NCBI GenBank assembly: GCA_037954665.1
Contig: JBBMOL010000184.1
Span: 1,240,001-1,304,000, forward strand
Source: Laguncularia racemosa
Lineage: Eukaryota; Streptophyta; Magnoliopsida; Myrtales; Combretaceae
Direction of reading: 5' to 3'
DNA length: 64,000 nt
The position numbers and the translations under genes were made by a program. Positions within the stretch are counted from its first letter, which is position 1. Each line of letters starts with the position of its first letter. The notes beneath the pieces were generated by a model. The model saw only the letters and a list, made by a program, of their open reading frames with translations. It made no database searches and was not told the DNA's origin. Shown piece by piece: positions 11,542-23,098 of the stretch.

Positions 11542-12729
11542 TATTATTTTTCTACATTATTAAATCCTAAAAAGTCTAATTTCTAACATTTTCCTATTTA
11601 CGGAAACATAAATAAAACATACATAAATAAATAAATAAAATAGTAATTCAAATCGGAATAAAAATAAATAAATAAATTGGAAAAAATCTGGAAAATCCGA
11701 CTTACCTAGATCCGGGTCGGTGCGCGGGTCAGTTCGGTCGAGTCGAATCGGGTCGGGTCGATCGGACACGGCAGCGGAGGATGCTCGTTCACGGCATTCC
11801 GGCGGTCTTTTGTCACGAGTGAGGTGTCGAATCCTAGCTTCTCGAGGGTGCTAAATCTAATGGTGGCGGTGGTTTGCTCATAGAACGTCTCCTAATGGCG
11901 GCTTGGCTCCGATCGACGGTTCGCGATTTTGGGTTTCCTCCGATGCTCTCCGATTTGCTCTCTTTTCTCACTTTCTCTCAATTGTGATCTGTCCTTTGGC
12001 TTCCTCCCTTCGATTTCTATTTATAGGCACTTGAAACCGAGCTGGATAAGCTCGGATTTCCTCCGATCGAAACTAATCGGATTTTCGGTTAAGAAAAACA
12101 ACTCCGATTTGTGTAAATCCATCGATTTGTTGCGATTTAATTCCAATTAGATGATGTTTATCTCATTTCTGTTGAAGATTTGTTGGATTTGTGTAAAAAA
12201 TCGAATCCAAACGGCCAAAATGCGAATTTTTCTTCCGCCGACGATCTCGGACTCGAGGTAGAAGACGATCACACGCCCGGCGCGTGCGTTTCCTCCAGCC
12301 AATCGGATGCTGCCACGTGTCCTAGATAAGTGAAAAAAAAAAACTCAAAACGCGGAAACTGCTTCCCCCGCGATTCAAACCTGCGACCGAGCCCTCCTGT
12401 GCGCGCCTTAGCCTGTGGTCCGGACCAGCTGGGCTAGCCCATTTTCCTGATTTTTCTAATTTCGCAAATTGCATATATGCAATGCGATTTTTTTATTTTT
12501 TTTTGTATTTTTTGAAATTTCAAAAATTTGTAAAAATTATTTACTATTTATTATTGCCATTTTTGAAATCATTTTTCAAAATTGATGTGTTTTCCTATTT
12601 ATTTTTATTTTTTTGAATATTTTTATTATTCATGCTAAATTAAAGAAAAATTGAAAAAAATTGGAAAAAATTAAGAATTGATTATTAGTGATTATTATTC
12701 ATTCCTAGGGCAAAAATGGGGTGTTTACA
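10597..12729 (-). repeat. 3' LTR of Tat/Ogre-like element (2133 bp)
   Basis: It starts TATCGAG (family TGTCGAG) and ends GTGTTTACA. A TATA box CTATAAATAG lies on the minus strand at 12017-12026. A tRNA-like module is at 12365-12440, and a partial primer-binding-site match (TGGCGACTCC, minus) is at 10705-10714. An ATT microsatellite lies at about 11507-11545. Small open frames inside are not supported as genes. Confidence 0.9.
12365..12440 (-). other. tRNA-like Pol III module in LTR
   Basis: On the minus strand, TAGCCCAGCTGG (12436-12425) fits a Pol III A box and GGTTTGAATCG (12381-12371) a B box with one change. It sits in U3 upstream of the TATA box. It is not a foldable complete tRNA by eye. 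Confidence 0.6.
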
Positions 12730-12746
12730 GCTGCCCCTCTTTGTAG
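12730..12746 (-). other. Polypurine tract of Tat/Ogre-like element
   Basis: On the minus strand CTACAAAGAGGGGCAGC directly abuts the 3' LTR start TGTAAACACC. This is the place and composition expected for second-strand priming. Confidence 0.75.
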
Positions 12747-12839
12747 TAAAGTTTGAAAAACTTAACTGCAAAGACAAGAAATACGCCATTTTTAGCTTTT
12801 TAAATAGATAACGCCTTGGTTTGGCTGGTTACCTGGCAT

Positions 12840-14660
12840 TTGTTTTGGTAGGAAAATGTTTCAAGAGCTAATAATCCCACGATTTAAGATGGTCTTAACA
12901 ATTTAGAGTAATGTTCCCTCCCCAAACAATGCTTTATGGGCTGACTAATTGGCGATAGGAAACACCTCAAGCATTGTGTAGAAGAAATGATGATAGGAGG
13001 CGTCTTATCAGACTAGCAACCTTGGAAAGAAAATTTACTTAAGAAGCGCCCTTATGAGCTGGCTACCTGTCAACAAAAGCGTCTTGTTATACTAGCAACT
13101 GTTTGGAAGAATATTTCCAAAAAGTGCCCCAAGAGCCGACTAATCGGGAGAATCTAGGAAAGTCCCCCTCATGGGCTGACTAACCTTAAGATAGATTTTT
13201 AGGAAAGTGCCCATCTTGGGCTGACTAACCTATAGTAGAGTGTCTCAAAAAGTGCCCTTATGAGCTGACCTTGAGAACGGATTTTTAGGAAAGTGCCCAT
13301 CTTGGGCTGACTAACCTATGGTAGAGTGTTTTAAAAAGTGCCCTTATGAGCTGACCTTGAGAACGGATTTTTAGGAAAGTGCCCATCTTGGGCTGACTAA
13401 CCTATGATAAAATTGATTGAACTGTCTAAAAAAGTGCCCTTATGAGCTGACCTTGAGAATAGATTTTTAGGAAAGTGCCCATCTTGGGCTGACTAACCTA
13501 TGGTAGAGTGTCTCAAAAAGTGCCCTTATGAGCTGACCTTGAGAACGGATTTTTAGGAAAGTGCCCATCTTGGGCTGACTAACCTATGATAAAATTGATT
13601 GAACTGTCTCAAAAAGTGCCCTTATGAGCTGACCTTGAGAACGGATTTTTAGGAAAGTGCCCATCTTGGGCTGACTAACTTATGATAAAATTAATTGAAC
13701 TGTCTCAAAAAGTGCCCTTATGAGCTGACCTTGAGAACAGATTTTTAGGAAAGTGCCCATCTTGGGCTGACTAACCTAAGATAAAAATGATATCTCAAAA
13801 AGGTGCCCCCTGTGAGCTAACCTTTAGAGAGGATGTTTAGTAAAGTGCTCATCTTGGGCTGACTAACCTAAGCTAAAAATGATATCTCAAAAAGGTGCCC
13901 CCTGTCAGCTAACCTTTAGAGAGGATGTTTAGGAAAGTGCCCATCTTGGGCTGACTAACCTAAGCTAAAAATGACATCTCAAAAAGGTGCCTTTATCGGT
14001 TGACCTTAGAAAAGATCTAGGGAAATGCCTCTTTTTGGGCTAACTAATCTATGATAAAATTGATTGAACTGTCTCAAAAAGTGCCCTTATGAGCTGACCT
14101 TGAGAACAGATTTTTAGGAAAGTGCCCATCTTGGGCTGACTAACCTATGGTAGAGTGTCTCAAAAAGTGCCCTTATGAGCTGACCTTCAGAACGGATTTT
14201 TAGGAAAGTGTCCATCTTGAGCTGACTAACCTATGATAAAATTGATTGAACTGTCTCAAAAAGTGCCCTTATGAGCTGACCTTAAGAACAAATTTTTAGG
14301 AAAGTGCCCATCTTGGGCTGACTGACCTAAGATAAAAATGATATCTCAAAAAGGTGCCCCCTATGGGCTAACCTTAAGAGAGAATGTTTAGGAAAGTGCC
14401 CATCTTGGGCCGACTAACCTAAGATAAAAATGATATCTCAAAAAGGTGCCCCCTATGGGCTAACCTTAAGAGAGGATGTTTAGGAAAGTGCCCATCTTGG
14501 GCTGACTAACCTAAGATAAAAAATGATATCTCAAAAAAAGGTGCCCCCTATGGGCTAACTTTAGAAAAGATCTAGGGAAGTGCCCCTTTTTGGGCTGACT
14601 ACCCCATTGAAAGGAATGTTTAGACAAATGCCCAACTATGGGCTGACTCATCTTATGCTT
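12840..14660. repeat. 3' UTR tandem array, 86/96-bp units
   Basis: About fourteen copies of a unit that includes GTGCCCATCTTGGGCTGAC recur between about 13200 and 14570, with more degenerate units on both sides. Two main unit lengths occur, 86 bp and 96 bp, differing by the insertion-like segment around AAAATTGATTGAACTG. Each unit splits into two related halves, both starting GTGCCC and holding a GCTGAC core, so the array is hierarchical. It lies between integrase and the 3' LTR, the site where Tat/Ogre elements are known to carry variable tandem repeats. Confidence 0.9.
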
Positions 14661-15153
14661 CTGAATATGCTTTCTACCGATTGAGCTAAATGATGTGATG
14701 CCTTTCATGATATGATGATAGTTATTTATTTTAATATGCTTTTCAGTTTATCGTGGACAGCCACCAAACAACCGAACCTTCGGGCTAGTTTGTTTCTGCT
14801 TCTCTTCTTCTTTTCTTGACTCGGGGTTGAAAATCTTGATGTGCTTCCTTTCTTTATGCACATGGCTCTTTTGACAGCAATGTTACCCTACTAATGCACT
14901 ATGTTCTAATGCTCAAAAATAGATGGAACTATATTACCAAATATATTGAGATTCATTATCATTTTAGTGTTTATCTTTTATTGGCGAAGTGGTGGGTAAT
15001 GTGTTTAGGAATATTTGTGGTGATGGGAATTGATTTGGATTATCGACCATTCAGGGATATTAACTTTGCTTGTAAAAAGTGAAAACTCGACTCAACGAAA
15101 TTTATATCGAACACTGGCTTTCATAAACATTGGCAAATTTTCAATTCCCTCGC
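14661..15153 (-). other. 3' UTR of Tat/Ogre-like element
   Basis: Non-coding sequence between the integrase stop and the tandem array. It contains no recognised motif. Confidence 0.6.
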
Positions 15154-18100
15154 CTAAGGATAGTACATCTTTACAACATCTGTGTTAATGGGGTCTCTCA
15201 ATTCCGGACCATCCATTTGAGTTAATATCAAAGCACCTCCTGACAAAACCTTTTTCACTACATAAGGGCCTTTGTAGTTTGGGGTAAATTTCCCTCTGGA
15301 GTCTTGGGCATTCGAGAGAACCTTCCTTAGTACCAGATCCCCCTCTTTGAAGTATCGAGGTCTCATCTTCTTGTTAAATGCTCGGGCCATTCTTTGTTGG
15401 TAACACTGGCCATGACATAGTGCGGTAAGCCTTCTTTCATCAATCAGATTCAGCTGATCAAGCCTCTTCCTTACCCAATCTGATTCAATTAGCTGAGTTT
15501 CCGACAAGATTCTGAATGATGGTATTTCAACTTCAACTGGTAGCACTGCTTCAGTACCATATACCAATGAATATGGGGTAGCTCCAGTAGATGTTCTTAT
15601 TGAAGTCCTATAAGCCATGAGAGCAAACGGTAACATTTCATGCCAATCTTTGTAAGTTGTTGTCATTTTCTCAATGATCTTCTTGATATTTTTATTAGCT
15701 ACTTCTACTGCCCCGTTCATTTGAGGTCGGTAGGGAGTTGAATTTCTGTGGTTTATGTGGAATTGTTGACATAAACCTGTCATCGATTTGTTGTTGAGAT
15801 TGGTACCGTTGTCGGTGATGATGAACTCAGGAACTCCATATCGGGCTATTATGTCCCTTTTTAAGAAGCGGATTATTACACCCTTTGTAACATTGGTATA
15901 TGATGACGCTTCTACCCATTTGGTGAAATAATCAATCGCTACTAGTATGAATCTGTGGCCGTTAGATGCTGTCGGAGTGATCGGGCCTATTATGTCGATT
16001 CCCCACATGGAGAAAGGCCATGGTGCTGATAACAAGTGTAGCTCGTTGGGCGGAGCATTTATCCGGTTTGCGTAGACTTGACACAGATGACAGTGCTTGA
16101 CATATTTTATGCAATCTGATTCCATGGTCAACCAATAATATCTTAACCTCATGATTTTTCGAGCCAACATGTAGCCATTCATATGGGGTCCACATACTCC
16201 CTCATGTACTTTCTTCATTAATTCGCATGCTTCATTTTTGTCCACACATCTCAACAATATGATATCAGATGATCTTTTGTAGAGTACAGACCCACTTAGT
16301 AAGAAATGGCTTGCTAACCTTCTTATTGTTCTTTAGTCATTCCTGCTAGCCAGTTCAGGGTATTTACTTTCTTGGAGGAAAGTCTTGATGTCGTGATACC
16401 AGGGCTTGTCATCTTGTACTTTTTCAATGGTTAAACAGTAGGCAGGCCGACTTTCGATGTCTATTTTCATCGGTTGAACTTCGGCTCCCCCTGTTATCTG
16501 GATCATAGATGCTAGTGTGGCTAGTGCATCTGCAAACTGATTCTGAGTTCTCGGGATGTATGTGAAAGTGATTGCCTTGAATTCTTCAATTAGCTCTGTC
16601 AAGTGTTGATGATACGGTACTAATTTGGAGTCTTTAGTCTTGTATTCCCCTCTTGTCTGTAGTATGATGAGCGACGAATCTCTATATACTTCTAATTCGC
16701 GGATTTCCATTTGACAGGCCATTTTGAGGCCAAGAATACATGCTTCATATTTTGCGATATTATTGGTATAGGGAAATGTAAGTCTCGTCGCTGCAGGGAA
16801 TTGAGTGTCATATGAGGATATCAATACTGCCCCAACCCTACAATCGAATACGTTGGCGACTCCATTGAAAAACAGTTTCCATTTAGCATTCTGCTCTATC
16901 CCAAAGTCTTCTATTGGCATATCTTCCACTGTCAATATATTCTCATCTAGAAATTGGGCCTGTAGTTCTTGGGAATCTGTCTCGACAGGGTGTTCCGCTA
17001 ATTGGTCGGCTAAGGCTTGCCCTTTCATCGAGTTCTGATTTATGTATGTGATGTCGAACTCAGATAGGAGCATTTGCCACTTAGAGATTCTCCCTATCAG
17101 AGCTGGCTTCTCTGCCAAGTATTTCAAGGGATCATGTCTTGTCAGCAGCTCAATATGGTAGTAAAGGGTGTATTGCCTTAGTCGATGCATGACCCAAATT
17201 AAAGCACAACACGTCTTCTCCACCTCTGAGTACCTCTGTTCCCCATCTGTGAACTTTTTGCTCAGATAATATATGGAACGCTCTCTTCCCTCGTCATCTT
17301 TCTGCCCCAGCACACATCCCATGGATTCAGGGAGTATAGTGAGGTATAAGAATAAGGGTTTTCCTTGTTTCGGGACTATCAAGACCGAAGGTTTTATAAA
17401 ATAGTCTTTGATCGTCCTGAATGCCTCTTCGCATTCATTGTCCCATTCTATTGTGGAGTTCTTCTTCAACAGACGGAATAGTGGCCGGCATTTGTTGGTG
17501 AGTTGTGAGATAAAACGAGCTATATAATTTAATCTTTCCAATAAGCTTCTTACTTCTTTAACGGAGCGTGGGGAAGGTAACTCTAATATGGACTTTACCT
17601 TGTCAGGGTCAATTTTAATGCCTTCCTAGCTTATGACAAACCCTAACAATTTCCCCGTTGTAACCTCGAAAGTGCATTTCTCTGGGTTTATCTTGAGCTG
17701 AAACTTTCTCAGTCGTTTAAACAATTTCCTCAGGATATCTATATGGCTTTCTCCTTCTTTGGATTTGGCTATCATGTCGTCGAAATATACTTTAATCTCT
17801 CGATGCATCATGTCGTGAAGTATTGCGACCATGGCTCTCTGATACGTTGCCCCAGCGTTTTTCAAACCGAAGGGTATGACTTTGTAACAGAAAGTTCCCC
17901 ATGTCGTGATGAAAGTTATTTTGGTTTTATCTTCTTCAGCCATTTTTATTTGATTATATCCTGAGAAATCGTCCATGAATGAGAAGATATGGTTTCCCGT
18001 AGTGTTGTCTACTAGAACATCAATGTGAGGTAGGGGGAAGTTATCCTTTGGCGTAGCTTGGTTTAAGTCCCGGAAGTCTACGCATACGCGTACTTTTCCG

Positions 18101-18690
18101 TTCTTTTTCATAACGGGGACTATATTTGCTATCCATTCTGGGTAGTCGGATACTTCAATGAACCCTACTTCTAGCAGTTTCTTGACTTCTTCCTTAATCT
18201 TTAGCAAGACGTCAGGCCTAAATCTTCTCAGTTTTTTTTTTTTTTTAGGTTTGACATCTTCCCTTGTGGGAAGCCCATGAACCACTATTGATTAGTCTAG
18301 CTCTGGCATGTCACCATATGACCAGGCAAACACATCCGCATATTCCTTTAATAGCTCGGTTATCTCACATTTTTGCTCGGCACTCAAATTAGTCCCGATT
18401 TTGAGGTTCTTAGGGTTTTCCATGCTTCCTAGATTTACTGTCTCCACAGGCTCGTCGATCGAAATTCCGCTTTGTTCATGTTTTTGCCAATTTTCTTGTA
18501 TTATTTCGTGGTCTAGGATATCGCCTTCAACAATTGACCCAGCAGCGTTGGAAACGATATCAGCGTTTTTACTTTCTACCTGTGCAAAATATCCTTGATG
18601 TTCGATGGTAGGAGATCTGAATAACATAAAAGTGAAAGCATATATATAAGAAGAAAACAAACTGTAATTGAATTTGATAAAGAGTCTCAA
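15154..18690 (-). pseudogene. pol (RT, RNase H, second RNase H, integrase), three stops
   Basis: All parts lie in one minus-strand frame, interrupted by stops at 18292-18294, 17626-17628 and 16333-16335. Reverse transcriptase covers about 18285-17400, with VYFDDMIAKS as the catalytic motif. The first RNase H is about 17400-16990. A second RNase H follows (about 16880-16520), with its first acidic residue changed to Asn (LFFNGVAN, codon 16864-16866). Integrase (16257-15154) keeps the HHCC finger and the D, D, E triad (WGIDIIG, IITDNGTN, NGAVEVANKN). Exon sequence probably begins at 18616 after a splice-acceptor-like site. The dual RNase H is diagnostic of the Tat clade. With only three nonsense changes this is a fairly young copy. 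Confidence 0.9.
18617..18690 (-). other. Splice-acceptor-like site upstream of RT
   Basis: On the minus strand a pyrimidine-rich run ends TTATGTTATTCAG at 18617, immediately before the frame SPTIEHQGYFAQV of pol. Ogre elements are known to have an intron between protease and reverse transcriptase; this matches that position. The donor was not identified. Confidence 0.55.
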
Positions 18691-18714
18691 TAAAATTTGC
18701 TTAATAATTTTTCT

Positions 18715-19008
18715 CTACTTTCGAGCTAACCTAGCGCTACTAATAGGATAACAAAACCTATTATTCAGAGCCGGATGCTGGTTGGACGTATGGGGGATTG
18801 ACTTCCCTTTGATGTCGTCCTCTTCGTTTATCCGAAGCTCTTGAATGATGTTTGCCTTTCGGAAAGATTGTTGGAGAAGTAGGATGTACATCTGGGTGTC
18901 GATCGGCTTCCCCTTCATTTTGCCTTTGACACCTCTTGCTTGCGCTTCTTCTGCGGCCGTAGGAATGTAGTCAGTGCTAATCTTACTGCAGTTGCCGCTG
19001 TTTGCCAT
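18715..19008 (-). pseudogene. Unassigned frame in gag-pro region
   Basis: An open minus-strand frame of 97 codons begins MANSGNCSKISTDYI and lies between pol and the gag-like N-terminus. It has no recognised domain. It may be leftover gag-protease or intron sequence of the element; most of that region is missing. Whether it is ever translated is unknown. Confidence 0.3.
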
Positions 19009-19269
19009 TTTGGTCTTTGAGCGGGTAATGAATTGGGCTTCTAGGAGGGTTCGGTTGTTTGGGAGCTATCTTGATACCCGGTGCGCATTTTGTTTTTTCT
19101 TTAGTATAATGTATGCAAAATGCTATGCATGTGTCACACAGATGCTAAAAATAAAAAGGGTTGACAATTGATCGACGATGTAATATTGAAACTTTCACTT
19201 TTATTAATATTGAATAATTTTTGGAGTTTGACATTCAAACAAATAAAAGATTACAATGATAATCTATTT

Positions 19270-19608
19270 CCTAGCTCTCTTGGTCTTCTGTTGTGTAGAC
19301 TCAGGCTTCCCGTTGATGACGGCTTCTAATTCTTCAACCCTGGCTTTGGTCTTGAGTGGGAGTGATCTCGCGTGGCCCAATGAAGAAAGTCGCGGGCTCT
19401 ATTTCTCATAAGTAGAGCATAGTCCGTACCAAAGGCAAATTCACCTCTATCTTTGTTAGTGAGAGGATGGGCCTATCTTTTGCTGGACTAAGGCCTGCTC
19501 CTTTGGGTTGTATAAGGTAAACCAATGGTCCAGTACCAACTTTGGGTCTAAAGGTTTGTACACCCGAATTTCTTTGCGGAGTAGGCGGTCGACTGCGGTG
19601 CTAGCCAT
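19270..19608 (-). pseudogene. ORF1/gag N-terminal remnant
   Basis: From an ATG at about 19608 the minus strand reads MASTAVDRLLRKEIRVYKPL and on through DHWFTLYNPKEQA before a stop, then LTNKDRGEFAFGTDYALL. It starts about 460 bases after the primer binding site, as expected for the first open frame of an Ogre-like element. The rest of gag is lost. Confidence 0.5.
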
Positions 19609-20072
19609 CTATTACAATAAGAAATTGCCTAATTACAAACAAAACTATGAAACATTACAGGGAAATAGATTTGAACTCCAAAACAACAAACCATTACATC
19701 GTCATCAATTGTCAACCCTATGATATTATGTATGCAAGTAGGTTGGTTCTAATTGGTCCCCAACCTCTATGGCCTCCCGCATTCTCGGAGAAATGGATCT
19801 CAGGCCATATCGAAGCATTGGGTGGGGTAACCTAATCGGTCCCGAACAGTGATCAACTCACTTCGCCCGAAACCTACACAATGGCTCCCCGACTTAGGTT
19901 TCTAGGATGGTCCGGGTTCGACTGCATCTATTCACACAAACTTATGCATGCAAACCCCACAATAAAGAAAACTAAAATCTAACTAATCCCTGAAAAGTTA
20001 GTAACAGAATAATAATTGAAACTTAAAAAGGAACAACTTGAGGAGATTCAGGTGGCTAGCCTACTAGAATGG

Positions 20073-20091
20073 GTCCCCAGCGGAGTCGCCA
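20073..20091 (-). other. Primer binding site, probable tRNA-Arg type
   Basis: On the minus strand TGGCGACTCCGCTGGGGAC begins three bases after the 5' LTR end. Ogre elements are known to prime from tRNA-Arg with a site of this form. The tRNA assignment is from memory of the family, not from a search. Confidence 0.75.
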
Positions 20092-20094
20092 TCC

Positions 20095-22271
20095 TGTCGA
20101 GTCTAATTTTTTTGCATTCCCATTCCTAATCCGATCTGGACTAGACCCTATGCTCATCTAATGTAGATCCTCGACTTGAGTTAGGAATTTCGTTTGATTT
20201 TTGGAGTCGCCACCCAACTGTTGTTAGGAAATATTGAATTAAAACTAAAGGAGCGGATTAGTCTTAATTCGGACCACTAGTCGTCGTTATTTCCTCTTCT
20301 CGTTTTTGAAAAGAGGAAAAGGGAAAACCAGAGTTTCTAAGTCCGGAGGCTAACCTATTAAAACCTTACGGTTAACACCTAATCTCCTAAAATTGTTCCT
20401 ATTTAGAAATGTGTTTTATTGTGTTTCTGTTACTTTTTATTATGTTTTTGAATTATTTCAAGAAAATGATTTTTTTATTTCATTTTATGGGTTGACCCGA
20501 ATGGGTGCCTACGTACCTGCTATCCAGGATCAAACAAGCCGTAGTTCGCTTTTCTGAAAACTTTAAGTATGTTTGTGAATTTTAATTTTGAAATCTTGCT
20601 TTATGTTTTTACTATTTTTTTTTTGGATTTTCTAAAAAAAATCTAAGCCTAAACTTTCATCTGATTTTTGAAAATGGTTTTTAGGAAAAACATCAATTTT
20701 GGATTTATTTGAAGAAAATGATTTTTCTAAGTGCTAAAACTTATTTTTTTCTATTTTTTTTATAATTTTTTATTTTTTATTAATTTTTACGATTTTTTTT
20801 CTTTTTTTTTGTAATTTTATGATTTTTTTTTATCATTTTTATGATTTTTATTATTCTTCTACAATTTTTTTTTTATAATTTTTCTAACTTTTCATGATTT
20901 TATAGTTTTTATGATTTTTATTGATTTTTATAATTTTTGTGAATTTTTGTTAAAAATTTTATCCTAAACTATTATCTATCCTATTTTGAAATCTAAAGTT
21001 CTATTATTATTTTTTTTTCTAATATTTATATATTTTTTCTACATTTTTATTATTATTTTTTTTATTTTTCTACATTATTAAATCCTAAAAAGTCTAATTT
21101 CTAACATTTTCCTATTTACGGAAACATAAATAAAACATACATAAATAAATAACAAACAAACAAACAAATAAATAAATAAAATAGTAATTCAAATCGGAAT
21201 AAAAATAAATAAAGTAAATAAATAAATTGGAAAAAATCCGGAAAATCCGACTTACCTAGATCCGGGTCAGTGCGCGAGTCGGTTCGGTCAGGTCGGGTCG
21301 GGTCGATCGGACACGGCGGCGGAGGATGCTCGTTCACGGCATTCCGGCGGTCTTTTGTCACGAGTGAGGTGTCGAATCCTAGCTTCTCGAGGGTGCTGAA
21401 TCTAATGGTGGCGGTGGTTTGCTCCCAGAACGTCTCCTAATGGCGGCTTGGCTCCGATCGACGGTTCGCGATTTTGGGTTTCCTCCGATGCTCTCCAATT
21501 TGCTCTCTTTTCTCACTTTCTCTCAATTGTGATCTGTCCTTTGGCTTCCTCCCTTCGATTTCTATTTATAGGCACTTGAAACCGAGCTGGATAAGCTCAG
21601 ATTTCCTCCTATCGAAGCTAATCGGATTTTCGGTTAAGAAAAACAACTCCGATTTGTGTAAATCCATCGATTTGTTGCGATTTAATTCCAATTAGATGAT
21701 GTTTATCTCATTTCTGTTGAAGATTTGTTGGATTTGTGTAAAAAATCGAATCCAAACGGCCAAAATGCGAATTTTTCTTCCGCCGACGATCTCGGACTCG
21801 AGGTAGAAGACGATCACGCGCCCGGCGCGTGCGTTTCCTCCAGCCAATCGGATGCTGCCACGTGTCCTAGATAAGTGAAAAAAAAAAACTCAAAACGCGG
21901 AAACTGCTTCCCCCGCGATTCGAACCTGCGACCAAGCCCTCCTGCGCGTGCCTTAGCCTGTGGTCCGGACCAGCTGGGCTAGCCCATTTTCCTGATTTTT
22001 CTAATTTCGCAAATTGCATATTTGCAATGCGATTTTTTTATTTTTTTGTATTTTTTTAAATTTCAAAAATTTGTAAAAATTATTTACTATTTATTATTGC
22101 CATTTCTGAAATCATTTTTCAAAATTGATGTGTTTTCCTATTTATTTTTATTTTTTTGAATATTTTTATTATTCATGCTAAATTAAAGAAAAATTGAAAA
22201 AAATTAGAAAAATTAAGAATTGATTATTAGTGATTATTATTCATTCCTAAGGCAAAAATGGGTTGTTTACA
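20095..22271 (-). repeat. 5' LTR of Tat/Ogre-like element (2177 bp)
   Basis: It has intact ends TGTCGAG...GTTTACA on the plus strand. TATA box CTATAAATAG (minus) is at 21562-21571, the tRNA-like module at 21908-21985 and the partial primer-binding-site match at 20213-20222. Differences from the 3' LTR are mostly single bases and short runs of A or T. Confidence 0.9.
21908..21985 (-). other. tRNA-like Pol III module in LTR
   Basis: On the minus strand the A-box-like TAGCCCAGCTGG is at 21980-21969 and the B-box GGTTCGAATCG at 21926-21916. Confidence 0.6.
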
Positions 22272-22276
22272 AAGGT

Positions 22277-23049
22277 TAATTGAGTAGATTAACCTTAATT
22301 AGCTACTAGTTTACAAAATTTTTTTTAAAAATATTTTAAAAAATATGAACCAGAGATACTGAATTCGGGGGGGGGGGGGCTAACTTATTAAAATTTAAAC
22401 AGTTACCATATATAATTTTTAAGAATATTTGCTAAAAAGTCTTTATATTTTAACTTTTATATTTTTTTATTTATTTGCTACTATGTACTACAATATGCCA
22501 TTTATTATTATTATTATGTTTTTATAAGGTTTTGAATTTATGTAAAAAAAAAATGTAAAGTCTAGAGTTTATTGTACTAATTTTTCTAAAACTTTTATTA
22601 CGTCTATGTTAATAACCTAAAATTTTTTATTCATCCACTTTTTTCTAAAGTTTTTATTTTATTTTTTTATTATTCTTATTTAATTATTCATAACATAAAG
22701 TTTTTAATTTATTATGGTTATTTTTCCTAGCCTAAAGTTTTTATTTTATTATGGTTGCCGAAAAGGTACCTACGTACTTGCTAGCTAAGATCAAACGGTC
22801 TGTAGTTCACTTTTTCTTTTATAAAAATTTAGTTTATTGGTCAATTTTATTAAATGAAAAGTTTCGGGTTTACATTATTTAATTATATTAATTTTTATTA
22901 AGAAAATACCTAAATGTCCTAGATTATTGAATGATTATATTTTGAAAAACCTAAGATAACCTAAGTTTGGGAAAACCTCATATTAAATTTTTATTTGGAA
23001 AAAACTCTAGGTGATAAAAACCTAAAATGCTAGATTTTAATATAAAGTA

Positions 23050-23098
<49 letters not shown>

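Larger units (their letters stand above)
10597..22271 (-). mobile_element. Tat/Ogre-like Ty3/gypsy element, nearly complete
   Basis: LTRs are 10597-12729 (3') and 20095-22271 (5'), near-identical by eye, flanked by the target duplication AAGGT. The element reads on the minus strand: 5' LTR, primer binding site (20073-20091), gag/ORF1 N-terminal remnant (19608 to about 19270), splice-acceptor-like site (18617), pol (18616-15154), a 3' UTR tandem array (about 14660-12840), polypurine tract (12746-12730) and 3' LTR. The RNase H-RNase H-integrase order, primer binding site, intron-like acceptor and 3' UTR array fit the Tat clade, Ogre branch. The distance from primer binding site to pol is only about 1.4 kb, so most of gag-protease is deleted. 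Confidence 0.9.

Noticed and set aside
11929..12150. Open frame starting MGFLRCSPICSLFSLSL, present again at 21474-21695
   Set aside because: It lies inside the LTRs over the promoter region. The two copies are near-identical only because the LTRs are, and no domain is recognisable.
12365..12440. Functional tRNA gene
   Set aside because: The boxes are tRNA-like but acceptor and anticodon stems do not pair by eye, and the same sequence sits in every LTR copy. It is reported as a tRNA-like module instead.
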